A DNA stretch of 64,000 bases from Ambrosia x helenae (lineage: Eukaryota; Streptophyta; Magnoliopsida; Asterales; Asteraceae): positions 90,740,706-90,804,705 of the forward strand of contig CM061231.1 in assembly GCA_030844895.1 (NCBI GenBank), written 5' to 3'. The position numbers and the translations under genes are program-made. Positions 21,823 to 34,053 of the stretch are shown piece after piece (position 1 is the stretch's first letter; each line of letters begins with the position of its first letter). The notes beneath the pieces are model-generated. The model did no database searches. It saw only the letters and a program-made list of their open reading frames with translations, and was not told where the DNA came from.

Positions 21823-24120
21823 GTCTCCCCTACTTTTAGAAACTTTGTCCCGAAGTTATAAAAAAAACACCGGGTTGACAGTGATTGGGTAGAAATTAGG
21901 GCAACCGTGGTTTGGAAAATTTGTGTTAAGACATGACATGAATTTATAGGTAATAGAATAATTTGTTTTGAATAATTCGGATAAGAGGTTTGAGATGTGA
22001 GTTTTAAGGATTGGATTAGGTTCGTCTGAAGTAGCAAGAAGCATAAGAATCTAGCAAAATACTAAACTTATGTTTTAGGAATCTTATATGAAATGCATGA
22101 ATTGATTGGCTATATGAAAACCAAATGAACTACTAAAACCTTTTTAGAATTTCACACTACCTTAACGTACCTGTAAATTCATGATTACGTTCCGGACCGC
22201 AATCACCAATTTACCTTACATTAAGGTTTTGTGTCCTTCTATGACTCTAAACACACATGTAAGTAATGCAAAATAACCTTGTGATTGAATCGTTTACAAT
22301 GTATCCAAAAATGAGTCCAACTGTTGAGTAGGAAAAAGACTTCTACCAGTCAGTGAGTAAGAACCTCTACCGATTGTTGAGCAGGTGCGATAGCCTCTAC
22401 CAGTCGTTGAGCAGGTTGTAGGGCCTCTACCGACTGTTGAGCAGGCATGATGACCTCTACCAATCGTTGAGTAGGTTATTTGGTACTCAACTAACTGTTG
22501 AGCAAGTACTTCATCCTCTACCAGTTGTTTGATTAAGTGTACCAATTTACACACACACATAAATTGCAAATTGATAATATGTACATGTAAGCAATCAAGT
22601 ATCAAGTATAGCATGTGAGTTGTAATAGAGTTGCCCTAGACAAGGTTAATGACTCTAGGTGTGTCTATAGTAAATAGTTTATATTTCATGAATTCTAGTT
22701 TCAAATGTTCGAATATGGTAGATAGTCGAATCCTCATGTAACTAAGGATTATGTTTGATGCAACATACAATCAAGTTTCAATAGTTTGGTTATCATGGGT
22801 AACTAGCTCATGTGTGAGAAGGTGAAAGATATGACTTTAGTTCTTGAGAGGATGATGAAAAATCTTGAAGCAGAATCAAGGTTGTGAGAGATAGTGAATG
22901 TGAAGATAGTTGATAAAGAGTTTATTTTATAGTAAGGGGATTATGTAGCAGTGTGAATTTTGGGGTTTGGATCAAAGGTTATAATCAAGTGTATAAGAAA
23001 ACATGATTGTGGTATATGCCAAATATTGTAAAAATTTGAACAAGTTGAAAATGAGTGAGTGTCGATTGAGAATTCAGAGACTAGATATTATTCCTATGGG
23101 TAAAAAAAAATCTTATTTTCAAAAATGGTTTTATACATAAAGCAAAAGTTGTTAAATAGTACAAGCTAAGTGGGCTTTGATTAAAATATTCCCGTTAGTT
23201 GGAGATTTCAAACATGACATTAGGTTTTGAAGATCAAGGTTCTATTAAGTGATTTTTAATAATTTAAAGCATTATATAGAAAATTGTTTGTTACGTCAAT
23301 AAATAAACAATTGAATTTAAGTTCGAGGACATCTTTTGACAAAAATATGTACTTTGTAAAGTTATTAGGTAATGAAAATACAACAAGATTTAGAAATCTT
23401 TAGTTTGTGCTAAGGTATGAGGTTATAGTTTTTTTTTTAAAAAATAAGTAACATGTGGAGAAATGAAATAATATGATTTGGGTAGGGTGTTGAATATTTA
23501 AAAAGCGGCTAAGATGGTAAGGTGAAGTGTGATTGTGAAATCCATAGATGGTTATGAAATGAGATTGATTTAAGCTGTAAAATTTTGAGATTTTAGAGCT
23601 TAGTTTAAGGAAAGTGAGTGTAATCGTTTACTCATTAATTAAAATGAATAAACGAAAACATTGACTTATCAAAACTTCTAGATTCTAATAACATAGTAAA
23701 GACATGCTTTAGCCTATAAGTGAACACTCATCCCGAGAATTCCCAGGTAGGCATCCGGGTCCCTCGTCTGATTGGGATATATGCGCAATGCCAGCCTAGA
23801 CAGAAGACTAAGAATACAGGCGTTCACCATTCCAGATTGCACGTGTTCGTTATTAAAATTCTAGAACTTCGACGAGATCTCAAGGTGGTTCAGGCTAAAC
23901 CTGAGGATTTGTCCTATTAGTCTAAGAGTAGATCTTGTGATGGAGAACAATCTTCTTGTAGGGACTAAAGTAGGGATAAGAAGTAGGATGGAGAAAGAGA
24001 ATAGAAAACAATAGGGTTGCAAGTAAAAGGAGCAAGTACTGATTATAATCCTATGGTTATAGACTAGATTATTTTTTTTCTAATAACCTAATTCCCTATA
24101 ACCTGGCTCTGATACCAATC
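21823..24120 (-). other. Interior of the nested element, with a 30-bp minisatellite
   Basis: No known domain is present. A minus-strand ORF at 22294-22614 covers tandem 30-bp units (about 22335-22480) and so encodes a 10-residue repeat with GRG and CST motifs. The rest is AT-rich and unrecognised. The primer-binding site closes the right end at 24106-24120. Confidence 0.6.
22335..22530. repeat. 30-bp tandem repeat CCTCTACC...GTTGAGCAGG
   Basis: About five units each begin CCTCTACC and contain a TCGTTGAGCAGG-like block, followed by two decayed units. The 30-bp period keeps the minus-strand reading frame open. Confidence 0.8.
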
Positions 24121-24253
24121 TGTAACACCCCAACCGATGGCGGAAACATCGGGATGTCACGTATTGATGATTGTTCAGTAACTCATGGTAAATAATAAGT
24201 TTCAATAAATGATTTAAATAAATTACATATAATTGTTCTAAAACTTTGTACAT

Positions 24254-24299
<46 letters not shown>

Positions 24300-25546
24300 T
24301 ATCTACGCATCTTCAAGCAATAACTCTAATCTTCAAACAAGCTATAACCTGAAACATGTTAAGTTTGAAAATATTTTGGGTCAACAAAAGTTGGTGAGAA
24401 TTACATAGGTTTTGATAATTGAATAAAGCTTGTACAATTCAAGTGTCATGGCAAGTCTAGTCCATATGTGAAAACATACTAGAAGTAAATCGAGTGCATA
24501 ATCAACCCTTGTGACTGTTATATTGTGGTACATCCCATACGCTCATGGTTCACTCGATTATGTTATGCGATAACAATCACCCACGCTAACTTTGTAGGAG
24601 GCACATATCCGGGTGGGATTGTCAGTCCAATAGATCTATCATTGTATACCGTCGGCTGATCAATGTTAATGATTATGCTAGAATTGTGCTTACCCTAGTC
24701 ATGTTTAAGACATAATGCAACATGGAAAAACACATAGACACTTTATGATTGAATTGCATATAGAATGTTGTAACATGTTTCACCCCAAAAATGGTGATAA
24801 ATAGAAAAGGGGCTATGTAAAACTCACCTTAGCAAAATGTTATGTCTCGTAAAAATAGAATAAGTGTTGCCCCAAAGTTGCCAATTACAAGAGCTTATAA
24901 TCAAAGCTTCAATTGTAGAAGTAATAGACTATAGAAGAAAAGTATGAGGGAAAGTTTAATCGGATTGAAACAATCGATTTAGAGGTGCAAAGTATAATGG
25001 GTCATAGGTGAGTTTTTATACTAGTTTTGGATTCAATTAGCCATTAAAATTGGTCAACACCATAAAGTAAGGTTTTATGATGAATTGACTATTTGACTAA
25101 GACTTTGACTGTTTGACTAAGACTTTGACTAGGACTTTGACCAAGACTTTGACTGTTTGACTAAGACTTTGACTCCAAGAATTATGTTGTCAAGACTTTG
25201 ACTCTTGACTCAAGGCTTTATTTTGAAATGAATTTATATCTTCCTTGTTTGAGATTATAAATGTAATTGGAAAAATGATTAGCTTTAATTTAAATAAGAA
25301 CTGAAAAAAAAATCATTAGTTTGAAAATAAAAAAACACCGTCTTATAAAATGACGATTTTATAAATAGAATTAGGATAGGACATATGTCATGATTGAAGA
25401 TTTTTTTTTAAGTATAATGATAAAAGGAACTTAGAAAAATAGAGTGCACGGATAAAGATAAGAATACTTAGAAATAAATTAGACTTTATATCATGGATCG
25501 GGAAATACTTTAATGCAAAATAAATGGGAAAATTCGTGAGGTTACA
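24121..25546 (-). repeat. Right LTR of the nested element
   Basis: It is near-identical to 20429-21822. It differs mainly by an expanded (TA)n tract at about 24258-24298 and scattered substitutions. The primer site precedes it and the host Sirevirus resumes directly after the target duplicate at 25551. Confidence 0.85.
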
Positions 25547-25551
25547 AAGCA

Positions 25552-26531
25552 CAACTTGTTGCTCATAGAAGTGGCAATGTGTATGTTGTTGATATGTTAA
25601 AGGACAATCCTATGGCAAATGTCTGTTTGTTTTCTGCTACCTCCACAAAGGAGACAGAATTGTGGCATAGGAGACTGGGTCATACCAACCTTAATACTAT
25701 CAACACACTCTCTAAACATAGTCTTGTCAGAGGCTTACCATCAAAAGAATTCAAATGTGATGAGCATTGTGTTTCCTGTTTAAAAGGAAAACAACATAAA
25801 AGCTCTTACAAATCCATTGATGAGTCCAAAACCAGTCAATGTCTACAATTGTTGCACATGGACTTGTTTGGCCCTGTTAAAATCATGAGTCTAAGAAGAA
25901 AAAGATTTTGTCTTGTCATAGTTGATGATTTTTCTAGGTTTACATGGACTTACTTTTTACATTCTAAGGATGAGACTGCAGGTATTTTGAAGGACTTTGT
26001 CACCAAAGTTGAAAAACAATATGACTTGCCAATAAAAGTCTTCAGGAGTGACAATGGAACAGAGTTTAAAAATAAGGAGTTGGATGACTTCTGTGTGTCA
26101 AAAGGGATTGTGAGGCAGTATAGCATCCCAAGAACACCAGAGCAAAATGGGGTGGTGAGAGGAAAAATAGAACTCTTATAGAAGCTGCAAGAACCCTGCT
26201 AGCAGATTCTGGTTTGCCATTGTCCTTCTGGGCAGAAGCTGTAAACACTGCTTGCTATGTTCAAAACAGAGTTTTGATCAACCCAAGACATCAAAAAACT
26301 GCGTATGAAATTCTGTTTAAAATCAAACCATTAATTTCATTTTTTAAAATCTTTGGCTGCCCATGTCTCATCTTAAATCTCAAAGACTCCATTTCAAAAT
26401 TTGCAGCCAAAGTAGATTGTGGTTATTTTCTGGGATATTCTACTACTGCCAAGGCTTATAAAGTGTTTAACACAAAGACCAAGACAATAGAAGAAACTCT
26501 GAATGTAAAGTTAATGAACTTTCATCCCTAA
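25552..26531 (+). pseudogene. Sirevirus integrase, one frameshift
   Basis: It begins with the GAG-pre-integrase zinc-binding region (WHRRLGHTNLNTI, then CVSCLKGKQH, an HHCC-type finger). The catalytic core follows with D of HMDLFGPV (about 25860), D of RSDNGTEF (about 26045) and E of PEQNGVV (about 26140). A single missing T in the GTGGTGAGAGG stretch near 26157 throws the frame, and the protein continues in another frame from about 26160 through LADSGLPLSFWAEA to 26531. Integrase would insert the cDNA into host DNA. This copy is probably dead unless the base loss is an assembly error. Confidence 0.85.
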
Positions 26532-27046
26532 AAATCCCAGCAAATCCTGCTGAACTGTCTGATTTAGATAAATTCAAATTTGAAGATATCATTGTTAAAA
26601 CTAACAATGCAGGTATTCCACAGTCTCCACAACAAGATTACAGAACAGATGTTGTGATCCCCAGTCACTATAAAATCTATTCTGCATCAGAGGAAGCAGC
26701 TGTTCAAAACAATTGTCAAACCTCTGTCACAGCTGAGTCAACCACTGTTGGCCAGTCTTACCCTCAAACCACTGCTTCCCCTCTCATAACCACTGGACAA
26801 TCATCTGTTGACAAAAGTCAAACATTTGTTGACAAAAGTCAGTCCAGTTTTACACCACTTGGACACATTCCCCCACCTCCATTCCAAACATCTGATGGCA
26901 CTACAGAAGTGCAAACAGATGTTACATCAACAGAGTCACCAAACCTCTGTCCTTCACCTCAAAATGCCATCATACCCTATCAGTGAGATCTTATCTACCT
27001 AAGAGCTCATCCATCAGACCAGATCATTGGCAACATCAGAGAGGGT
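26532..27046 (+). pseudogene. Integrase-to-RT linker region
   Basis: A low-complexity Thr/Ser/Pro/Gln-rich linker (open at 26654-26986) joins integrase and RT, as usual in Sireviruses. Frame breaks occur near 26531 and 26985. Confidence 0.6.
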
Positions 27047-28152
27047 GTGCTCACAAGAAGCCAATCCTCCAATATCTGTCTTTTTGCAGGGTTCCTATCT
27101 CTCACACAACCTGTCAAGTACCAAGAGGCACTGAAAGACAACAGTTGGGTAGAAGCTATGCAAGAAGAGCTCCTTGAGTTCAAAAGACAACAAGTATGGG
27201 AACTTGTACCACTGCCTAAAGATGTTTGTCCAATTGGCACAAAGTGGGTCTTCAAAAACAAAACTGATGAAAGGGTATTGTTGTCAAGAATAAAGCCAGG
27301 CTTGTGGTTCAAGGCTTCAGACAAGAAGAAGGAATAGACTATGATGAAACCTTTGCTCCTGTAGCAAGGTTAGAAGCCATCAGACTCTTTCTAGCCTTTG
27401 CTGTCAACCACAACATCAAGGTGTATCAGATGGATATCAAATGTGCCTTCCTTTATGGCAAAATTCAGGAGGAAGTCTATGTATGTCAACCACCTGGTTT
27501 TGAAGACACATTCCATCCTGATCATGTCTACAAGCTGAATAAAGCTTTGTATGGACTCAAACAAGCACCAAGGGCCTGGTATGAAACTCTTTCCACTTTT
27601 CTCTTATCCATTGGCTTCACAAGAGGTAAAATTGATAAAACCCTATTTTTGAAATGGAAAGGGAAGGACTTAATGATTGTTCAAATATATGTGGATGACA
27701 TCATCTTTGGATCCACATGTAACAAAATGTGTGAAGAGTTCAGGAAACTCATGACAGCAGAGTTTGAAATGAGTGCCATGGGTGAACTTCAGTGTTTCAT
27801 TGGTCTCCAAGTAAAACAACTGCAAAATGGCACATTCATCCATCAAAATAAATATGTAAAGAATTTGCTAAGTAGATTTGAGATGAATGACTGTAAGCCA
27901 TGTAATACACCCATGAGTACAGTCAAGCTACTCACTATTGATGACAAGGATGAACTGGTTGATCAAACACATTATAGATGCATGATTGGGTCTTTATTGT
28001 ACTTAACTGCATCTAGGCCAGACATTATGTTTGCCACTTGTGTCTGTGCAAGATCCCAGGCTTCACCTAGAAAGTCAAACCTTATTGCTGTGAAAAGGAT
28101 ATTCAGATACCTAAAAGTTGCTCCCACACTTGGTATCGTGGTACCCTGCTAA
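27047..28152 (+). pseudogene. Sirevirus reverse transcriptase, nearly intact
   Basis: It opens with the copia RT start region (PVKYQEALKDNSWVEAMQEE, then GTKWVFKNK). The frame shifts near 27280-27305 and continues as FRQEEGIDYDETFAPVARLE, ALYGLKQAPRAWYE and the catalytic YVDD at 27688-27699. The fingers, palm and thumb regions are all represented to about 28140, where another shift (near 28140-28150) leads to RNase H. The role is synthesis of cDNA from the element RNA. Apart from the frameshifts, the key residues are intact. Confidence 0.88.
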
Positions 28153-28633
28153 TGGAAACATTGAGCTTTCAGGTTATTCAGATAGTGATTTTGCTGGCTG
28201 TCACACCACAAGAAAATCCACATCATGAGGGTGCCAATTTCTAGGGAATGCCTTAGTCTCTTGGCAAAGCAAAAAGCAGGCAGCTGTTTCCACCTCAACA
28301 GCTGAGGCTGAATACATTGCTGCTGCAAGCTGTACAGCCCAACTCATGTGGCTTCAAAATCAATTGCTGGATTTTGGGATAACTGCACTACAGACTCCAC
28401 TCATGTTGGATAGTCAAACTGCTGAAAATATCATCAAAAATCCAGTATCTCACTCCACTACCAAACACATTGACATCAGACATCATTTTGTCAGGGATAG
28501 CTATGAAAAAGGTTTGATTTCTCTGCATCATGTTCCAACAGAGGATCAGTTGGCAGATGTGTTGACAAAAGCTTTAGACACATCTACCTTTACAAATCTG
28601 ATTTCTAGAATTGGTATGCTAAACATGGATTAA
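28153..28633 (+). pseudogene. Sirevirus RNase H
   Basis: It starts with YSDSDFAGC, a stop codon in RKSTS*GC at about 28225, then STAEAEYIAAASC (catalytic Glu) and TKHIDIRHHFVRD near 28460, ending LISRIGMLNMD with TAA at 28631-28633. One in-frame TGA separates the first catalytic Asp from the rest. This is the end of the pol polyprotein. Confidence 0.82.
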
Positions 28634-28841
28634 CAACACAAATGTTTTTAATAAAAACATTAAAATGTTTCAGAAAATCAAAATCCATCCTTAAAAATAG
28701 CTTTTTGGTTGAAAAATCTGCTTCAAACCTCTGATCAGATAAAACAACCACTGTTTCATTCATTTTATCCACTGTTGGTGGAAAAATCTTTTTCAAAACT
28801 CTGATCAGATAAAACAACTGTTTTATTATCCATATCTTTAT

Positions 28842-28895
<54 letters not shown>

Positions 28896-29192
28896 CATAT
28901 ATTGATAATATTGATAACAAAAAAAATTTTCTGTTTGCATCAGTTGTTTGCATCAGCTGTTTGCCAAAACAGCTGTCCCCCACCAGATGTTTTAACCATC
29001 AGATGTTTGCCACGTCTGCTCTTACAAGCAGAGTTTTGGCCACATCAGCAGTTTCACCAGAGCCTATAAAAACCCTGTTTTATCACAACAGTCGTTACAC
29101 TGTCTCATTGTATTCAAAATACTGAAACCGCCTTCTTCATTCTCAAACCCTCAATCAAATTTCATTCATTCTCAACTTCGGAATCCATTACA
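28634..29192 (+). promoter_or_regulatory. pol-env spacer with TATA box and (TA)n
   Basis: It holds a direct repeat of about 45 bp (around 28700-28750 and 28780-28820, with CTCTGATCAGATAAAACAAC) and a (TA)n tract at about 28838-28892. It also holds several CATCAGTTGTTTGC-like words and TATAAAAA at 29065-29072. The TATA box is about 120 bp before the ATG of the env-like ORF, so it may start a separate transcript. Confidence 0.5.
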
Positions 29193-32100
29193 ATGGATCT
29201 TCAAGCTAAAGCCACCCATAATTATCTTCCATATCTGGTTAAAACAGATGAAAACACTCCATTCCATTCCACCATCGACATCATCCTAAAATTCAAATAC
29301 CTGACAATCCTAACCGCTGACGCCCCTATCTATCTTGATACTCTCCAAGAATTCTGGTTGAATGCTGAGTTCCTGCTTCAAGACAAAAAGCCTACTTCCA
29401 TTATCTCAAAAATTGGTGAAACAAGTATCGTCATTACCCCTCAACTGATATCCACAACCTTCTCACTTAATGACCTGTCAGGTAAAGACTCTTTCCCTAA
29501 AACAGAGCTTCACACAGAGTTTCAGGAAAGGGGGTATGATGCTCAGATGACTGGGTCAACACTTTTCAAAAAGTTTTTCCCCACCAGTCATGAAATTTTT
29601 CTTCCATACCCTTCTTCTCTGTGTCTCCGCTAAGTCCACATCCTTTAATGAAATCCCATTGAGGATTCAGTACTTGGGTATGCTATGTTGTCAGATTCTG
29701 ACTTCAACCTATCCCAGGGACTGTTTATGGATTTAGTGTCAAATGTGAAAGCCATAAAGTCTGGGTCAAACAATGCTTTTCTAATTTACCCAAGAATCTT
29801 AAGTGTAATCCTTCAAAAGGTTTTACCAGAAAAAGTTTTCAAAAAGGTGAGTCTATGCAAATGAAAAGTCTAGCTGATGAACCTTTCACAAGAATGCTGG
29901 GTGCAAACACCCAAGAAAAAGTATCAAAAGTGTCAAAGTTTCAAAAACACAAACAAAGAATACTAAGACAACAACTGTTGTCCAAACCTCTGTTGTTGAG
30001 CCCACTGCTCCTGGTGATCATGGCACTACATCCAGTGCTGTGAAACCTACACCAGCCATTTCCAAAAGAAAACGTCCATCCACAAAAACCACCACTCCAC
30101 CACAAAAGAGACTTCTGGAAGGTGAGATACCAGAAGATAACTCTGTTGCAACACAAAAGCAACTAGAAACCACTGTTGTTACTTCCTCACAACAGTTGGA
30201 AATATCTCAACCTGACCAAACTCCTCATGCATCCTCACAAAAGGATCATGTTGTAAGCCAAGGGGAACCACATCATGATACATTTGAGTCACTTGGCCAA
30301 ATGTTCACAAGCCCCTCTCCTAGGGCTAATTCTCTTTTCACTCCTCCACCTTCACCATCACATGTTCCACAAACCATGCAACCTCTGTTTGAGGCTATTG
30401 ACAAGACTCGGGAAAATCTCAGTTCCTCTCTTTCACCTGTCAATGAGAGTATACCTCCACAAGTGACTGGTACTGAGGAAATTCAATCAGCCGTCCCACA
30501 AACAGATGAGGAGGTTACACCCCTAGAGTTCAATGCAACTCTAGGTGAGTTTTCAAGTGGAGCAGCCACTACTGATGTAGAGACCATTGTCTCACACCAG
30601 GACAGTGGTCACATAACTAAGACTCCCTTGAAGGCAACAACTGATGAGGCCACTATAGTGTCCCCAAAATCAGTTGGAAGTCCCCAGAACCAAGAAAAAG
30701 GGGCATCTGGTTCTCATCCTTTGGATTCACCTCCTAGGACTGAATCAGTTAATATACCATTGGTAGGAATTCAGATGATCCTATTAACTTAGGTGATGGA
30801 TTAAAATACCAAGAATTGACGGCTAGAGTTCAAACCATTGAAACCTCTGTTGCTGACATCAAATCTGATGTCAAGCTAATATTGGAATCCTTGGCTACTC
30901 TTTCCAAGAGTCAACCATCCACTGCTGATATTGCTAGTGAGCTATGGAAATCTGTTTCTCCCATTATCATAGCTCACAGAAAACTAGCAGATCAGAATCA
31001 TGAAACCTACATGGCTGAAATCAGAAACATGGTAGATGCAAGGTACAAAGATACCCATGCAGACATTCAAGCCATCAAAGACCATTTGCTGAAGACCACT
31101 GGCTCTGCCCCTACCACCATTCTCAGGGATGAAGATGATGATGCATTCACAGCTGATGATGCCAAAAAGGGGAGAGTGGCAGAGATAGGTTGCCAAAGCT
31201 AGATCCATTTGGTTGTCCACCTTCACAAAAAGGTAAATCAAAGTCTGCCAACATACCAGGGTCTACTCAAACAACACCACCACAGCAACAACAAACTCAA
31301 ACTGCACCACAACAACAACAAACCAGCAAAGATAAAGCAGTAGACAACTCTGCAAATAAAGAAGCTGAAAAAGCTGCTGAAGACAAACAAAAGAGGGCTG
31401 ACACCTTGGAAGCCAAAGTAGAGTTGTTGGTACAACTAAAAAGGGAACAACATCAGGAAGTTGAAGATGTGGGATCCTCAAAAAGGAAGAAGATGCCTGC
31501 TAAACATGTCACACAACCACCATCTAAACTGAAAACCACTGCTGCTAAAACCTCTGTTGAAAAAGCCACTGCTGACAAAACCACTGCTGCCACCCAAACC
31601 ACTGATAAAACCACAACACCTGAACCTACAACAACATCTGAACCTACAACCACCAAACCTACATCTGAACCTACAATCACATCACCATCCATATCCCAAA
31701 CATCTGCTGGTCCTACTAAGGTTCCAACAGATGTTAACACAACCACTGCTTCCACACCACCATCACCAAAATCTTGTACAAAAGGAAGAGGAAATCAACC
31801 TTTATTGTACAGGATGAAAACATACATACATCACCACACACCACCTCAACCACACAATCCACACCTATATCAGCCATTCCACTCTCATCATTTTCACCAC
31901 ACACATCACAATTCAGATCCCATAGACCACTACCAACCATTACACCATTGGCTGTTCAGTATCCCCTTGAACTTGATCTACTCAAGGGGGAAATGCAATC
32001 CTTCTATAATACTGAACAACCATCTGATAGATCCTTCCCTTCTCTTCCACATTTCCCTCTTCCCTTAAACATTTACACATATCTTAAAAACAAGGCTGAA

Positions 32101-33126
32101 CAGGCTGATGCCATCATAAAAGAGAAATGCAAAGGGAAGGATGACAGGACTGCTCAGGGCATCCATTCAGCAGAACTTAGCAAATTGAGAAGGATTGAAG
32201 ACTTTGCTAAGACCCTGAGCAATTCCATGTCTGCCATGCCTCTCAGTAGTGACATGGAAAAGGAGGTTAGGGAATCACTTCTTGAACAGATCTTGGCAAC
32301 CATGCCTTACAAAGCAAACAAGAAATAGTTTGCAGGCTGGACCACTCATGCACTCAGAGAAGAACTCTTAAGAATAGAAGAGTTGGCCAAGAATCCCCAA
32401 GCCAAAGTCTCTGCCCCTGATTTTGGTAAAGGCAGAGATCCAGCCAGAGCCCTGAAGTTTAAAAGGATGAGACAAGAAATTGTGGCTGCTGATTATGGGG
32501 AAATGAGGTCTGTTGCAAGATGGTCTGAGCTGAGGCTGGTTGAAACATACAAGAGACTTGAAGAAAACAGGAAGAAAGATCCCAGCCTACCTAGAAAACC
32601 TGCCTACACTGATGAACCACTGATGAAGAGACCTCAACAGGCTTTTACTCTTGACAGCTTACTTGACACTTCTGATCTATCAGCTGCTGCTAGAAGACAG
32701 TTCAAGAAACAGAAAGAAATGTCTGAAGAAGATCAGAAGAAGTTTGTTGATACCTACATAAAAGAGGGCCTCTTCAATCAAGTGCACTTTTTCTCAGATC
32801 CCACTACTGACAAGCTCAGAGAACTCATTGGGAGACCTCCATCACCAAACTCATCAAGAATAAAAGTGCATCTCAGCAAATCCACTGACTCAAAAATTCT
32901 AAAATGGAAAGTCAATAAAGACAACCATGAATTGACTCTGCTCAGGTCAGATGGAAAAGTTCAAAAGCTAAGCATGGATGATGTATATAGCCTGTGTGCA
33001 AATGATCTCCAAACACTGCTGAACCTTGAGCTTGAAAGAGATGTAGAAGACCTATTTGCTTTGGATTTTGAACTTCAATTCAAAGGACAAATCAGAGAAA
33101 GTCTGATGAGAAATAAAGATCAATAA
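29193..33126 (+). pseudogene. Sirevirus env-like ORF (third ORF), broken
   Basis: Downstream of pol, a long protein is spread over open segments 29193-29633, 30040-30792, 30816-31202, 31190-32068, 31774-32328 and 32383-33126. The N-terminal part begins MDLQAKATHNYLPYLVKTD. The middle is rich in Thr, Pro, Ser and Gln (31250-31760, repeats of TTSEPTTTKP type). The C-terminal part has charged, helix-prone sequence and ends RESLMRNKDQ. Position and length match the env-like ORF described for SIRE1-type elements. I see no clear signal peptide or convincing membrane segment, so an envelope role is not supported here. At least four breaks are present. Confidence 0.65.
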
Positions 33127-33150
33127 TAAAGCTTAGTTTTGGCATCATCT

Positions 33151-33166
33151 GTTTCTAGGGGGAGAT
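33151..33166 (+). other. Polypurine tract
   Basis: TCTAGGGGGAGAT sits directly before the 3' LTR. It primes plus-strand DNA synthesis in LTR elements. Confidence 0.85.
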
Positions 33167-33873
33167 TGTTGGGTCTGCTGACCTGGAGAAGAACAGATGA
33201 TTAAAAGCCAAAATATGCTAACAGTTGATTCCATAAATAAACAGTCTTTACGACATATTCCTCCCAAAAGACTGCTGATGCTAACAACTGTTCCATCCAA
33301 ACAACTGCTGTGACAACTGCTGATACAAAGGACTGCTAGAGAACAACTGATAGAGAACAACTACTGACCAAAAGGTCTGATGAAGAAACAACTGCTGATG
33401 AAGACTAAAGGTCTGTTGGAGTCAACAGCACTTAGACTCCAACAGATGTTGCAAGACCATCAGAGTTTTCCCTTAGCAGTAGTTTACTTTACAGTGTTTT
33501 ATAATGTAACAGTAGATTGTATAGGGCAGATGTTTTATGTTGTTATTCTGTTAGAGGTCACTATCTTAGGTGACGTCAGCACATGTCACTAGTGGTTTAG
33601 GTTTGTCTATAAATAGAACAGTGCTTGTACTGTTCTATTACATCACACACAAACATTCTCTCAGACAAACAATCACTGTGTGATCAGGCTGAGGGGGAGT
33701 ATTTGTACTGATTGTAATCTTTCAATTAATGAAAGCATTTGATCATTGATAACAATTATTCCTGTTGTTTTGATTATAGTTTATCTTTCCGCTGCACTTT
33801 CCATATATACTTACATCATTCATTTCTCATCTTATTCTAAATATATCAAAACAATCAAACTCAGATCCTAACA
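33167..33873 (+). repeat. 3' LTR of the Sirevirus
   Basis: It runs from TGTTGGGTCTGC to CCTAACA and carries TGACGTCA at 33571-33578 and TATAAATA at 33608-33615. It is followed by the target duplicate AATGT and then the host exon. Confidence 0.92.
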
Positions 33874-33878
33874 AATGT

Positions 33879-33984
33879 CAAACACAACTGAATGAGTGTG
33901 AAGATGATTCGACAGAAGAGGTGGCACCGAGTGCGAAGAATGGAATTGAAAAGGCTGTTATGATTTATTCATTCTTGGATCAAG
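33879..33984 (+). CDS. Right half of the interrupted host exon
   Basis: It resumes after the target duplicate and reads QTQLNECEDDSTEEVAPSAK, then a hydrophobic AVMIYSFLDQ end, and stops at a GT donor. To join it in frame with the left half one base must be added, so the fused exon is frameshifted as sequenced. Confidence 0.55.
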
Positions 33985-34053
33985 GTTTGCATTTATATCT
34001 TTGTTTTATTGCTGATAAACACCTTAGAGTTTACTGTTGAAACTATAATTAAG

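Larger units (their letters stand above)
20429..25546 (-). mobile_element. Nested non-autonomous LTR element (5.1 kb)
   Basis: LTRs lie at 20429-21822 and 24121-25546, each starting TGTAACACCCC and ending GAGGTTACA. The flanks are AATCA and AAGCA, a 5-bp duplication with one mismatch. It runs on the minus strand: a tRNA-Met primer site (GATTGGTATCAGAGC on the minus strand, 24106-24120) abuts the right LTR and a G-rich tract (about 21823-21840) abuts the left. The 2.3-kb interior has no gag or pol. The LTR pair is very similar, so the insertion is recent and later than the surrounding Sirevirus. A solo LTR of this family is at 54065-55505. Confidence 0.88.
16199..33873 (+). mobile_element. Sirevirus (Ty1/copia) with env-like ORF, 17.7 kb with nested insert
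   Basis: LTRs lie at 16199-16904 and 33167-33873, with an AATGT target duplication. A tRNA-Met primer site (TTGGTATCAGAAGC) follows the left LTR and a polypurine tract (TCTAGGGGGAGAT) precedes the right one. Order is gag, protease, integrase, reverse transcriptase and RNase H, which is the copia order. A long extra region follows with an ORF of its own, as in SIRE1-like elements. The RT has IYVDDIIFGST, a Sirevirus-like signature. A 5.1-kb element interrupts the protease region. Coding parts carry several frameshifts, so this copy is not autonomous as sequenced. Confidence 0.9.

Noticed and set aside
31190..31817. Several overlapping ORFs on both strands
   Set aside because: Shadows of Thr/Pro/Gln-rich repeats in the env-like ORF.
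29193..33126. True viral envelope gene
   Set aside because: Position fits the env-like ORF of Sireviruses, but no clear signal peptide, membrane segments or fusion features could be seen.
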